Positions 4,835 to 5,172 of a stretch of DNA of 5,172 nucleotides are shown here, one piece after another; the stretch's first letter is position 1, and every line of letters begins with the position of its first letter. Origin of the DNA: Pseudomonadota bacterium. GTDB lineage: Bacteria > Pseudomonadota > Gammaproteobacteria > Burkholderiales > Rhodocyclaceae. The stretch spans positions 1-5,172 of the forward strand of contig JAJZPJ010000190.1 in the NCBI GenBank assembly GCA_021811225.1. The letters are read 5' to 3'. Under the pieces are notes generated by a model, which did not search any database, was not told where the DNA came from, and saw only the letters and a list, made by a program, of their open reading frames with translations. The position numbers and the translations under genes were made by a program.

Positions 4835-5167
4835 ATGAGCTATGTCATCAACGGCGTGGAAAAGGAGACCGACGCCGACGGCTACCTGCTGGAAGCGGAC
4901 TTCAGCGACGAGGCGGTGCAGGTGATCGCCGCCGCGGAAGGCCTCGAGCTCTCCGACGACCACTGGAAGGTCGTCAACTTCCTGCGCGACAAGTACCGCG
5001 AGGACGGCCATACCCCGAACTTCCGCGCGATGCTGAAGGAGGTGTCCGAGGACGTCATTCCGGGCTGCGACAGCAAGGCGCTCTACGACCTGTTCCCGAT
5101 CGGTCCGGCCAAGCAGGGTTGCAAGGTCGCCGGCCTGCCGCAGCCCTACGGCAAGGGCGGCTACTGA
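4835..5167 (+). CDS. dsrC: DsrC/TusE-family protein lacking the penultimate cysteine
   Basis: A 110-residue DsrC/TusE/DsvC-family protein. Family DsrC carries sulfur on a flexible C-terminal arm with two cysteines and is the substrate of DsrAB; TusE acts in tRNA 2-thiouridine synthesis with only the penultimate cysteine. Recognisable parts are INGVEKETDADGYL, LSDDHWKVVNFLRDKY (residues 39-54) and the arm ALYDLFPIGPAKQGCKVAGLP (82-102). Cys96 is the inner arm cysteine (CysB). The position 11 residues later, where CysA should be in PTGC(V), is Lys107 in PQPYGKGGY, and the end is two residues longer than usual. Cys78 (VIPGCDSK) is an extra cysteine. GGAG lies 7 bases before the ATG. It is a paralogue rather than the canonical dsrC, which would normally follow dsrH. 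The protein may be regulatory or act through Cys96 alone. Confidence 0.88.
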   Translation: MSYVINGVEKETDADGYLLEADFSDEAVQVIAAAEGLELSDDHWKVVNFLRDKYREDGHTPNFRAMLKEVSEDVIPGCDSKALYDLFPIGPAKQGCKVAGLPQPYGKGGY

Positions 5168-5172
5168 GCCGG

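Noticed and set aside
3079..4836. 585-codon minus-strand open frame across the plus-strand cassette and into dsrA
   Set aside because: It crosses the divergent control region and is antisense to four recognisable genes; high GC makes such frames common.
1..5172. CRISPR array that would explain the Cas6-like gene
   Set aside because: No direct repeats of 25-40 bases with regular spacers are visible anywhere in the window.

Overview
This window is the front part of a sulfur-oxidiser dsr (reverse dissimilatory sulfite reductase) locus, with a second, less usual sulfur-relay operon transcribed away from it. dsrA and dsrB lie next to dsrEFH. That arrangement is established for sulfur-oxidising bacteria, because sulfate reducers generally lack dsrEFH, so the enzyme should run in the oxidative direction. 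The DNA is GC-rich with typical proteobacterial codon use. A beta- or alphaproteobacterial sulfur oxidiser (Thiobacillus/Sulfuritalea-like or Magnetospirillum-like) fits best, but I cannot fix the taxon by eye.

Minus strand, read right to left: dsrA (3314-2019), dsrB (1982-906), dsrE (894-535), dsrF (521-153) and the start of dsrH (140 to the window edge). Gaps are 36, 11, 13 and 12 bases, each gene has a good Shine-Dalgarno sequence, and the group reads as one operon. DsrAB forms sulfite from persulfide sulfur. DsrEFH is the cytoplasmic sulfur-transfer hexamer that normally feeds DsrC. The canonical dsrC would usually follow dsrH and so lies outside the window.

The divergent intergenic region (3315-3523, 209 bases) is highly structured. 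It holds three related imperfect palindromes 22-24 bases apart, then a 7-bp inverted repeat, then a perfect 9-bp inverted repeat that ends just before the ribosome-binding site of the plus-strand operon.

Plus strand, left to right: a 70-residue uncharacterised protein (3524-3736), a 199-residue Cas6-like RAMP protein of the Cmx6 type (3733-4332), a protein made of two fused TusA domains (4345-4821), and a DsrC/TusE-family protein that has lost the penultimate cysteine of the C-terminal arm (4835-5167). All four are tightly packed, and the first two overlap by 4 bases. No CRISPR array or other cas gene is visible.

The most interesting feature is this pairing of a Cas6-type RNA-binding or RNA-cleaving fold with altered sulfur carriers, downstream of a leader that could form an RNA hairpin. 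It suggests a repurposed Cas6 in sulfur metabolism or in sulfur-linked RNA modification or regulation. That function is inference; the gene order and residue changes are read directly from the sequence.
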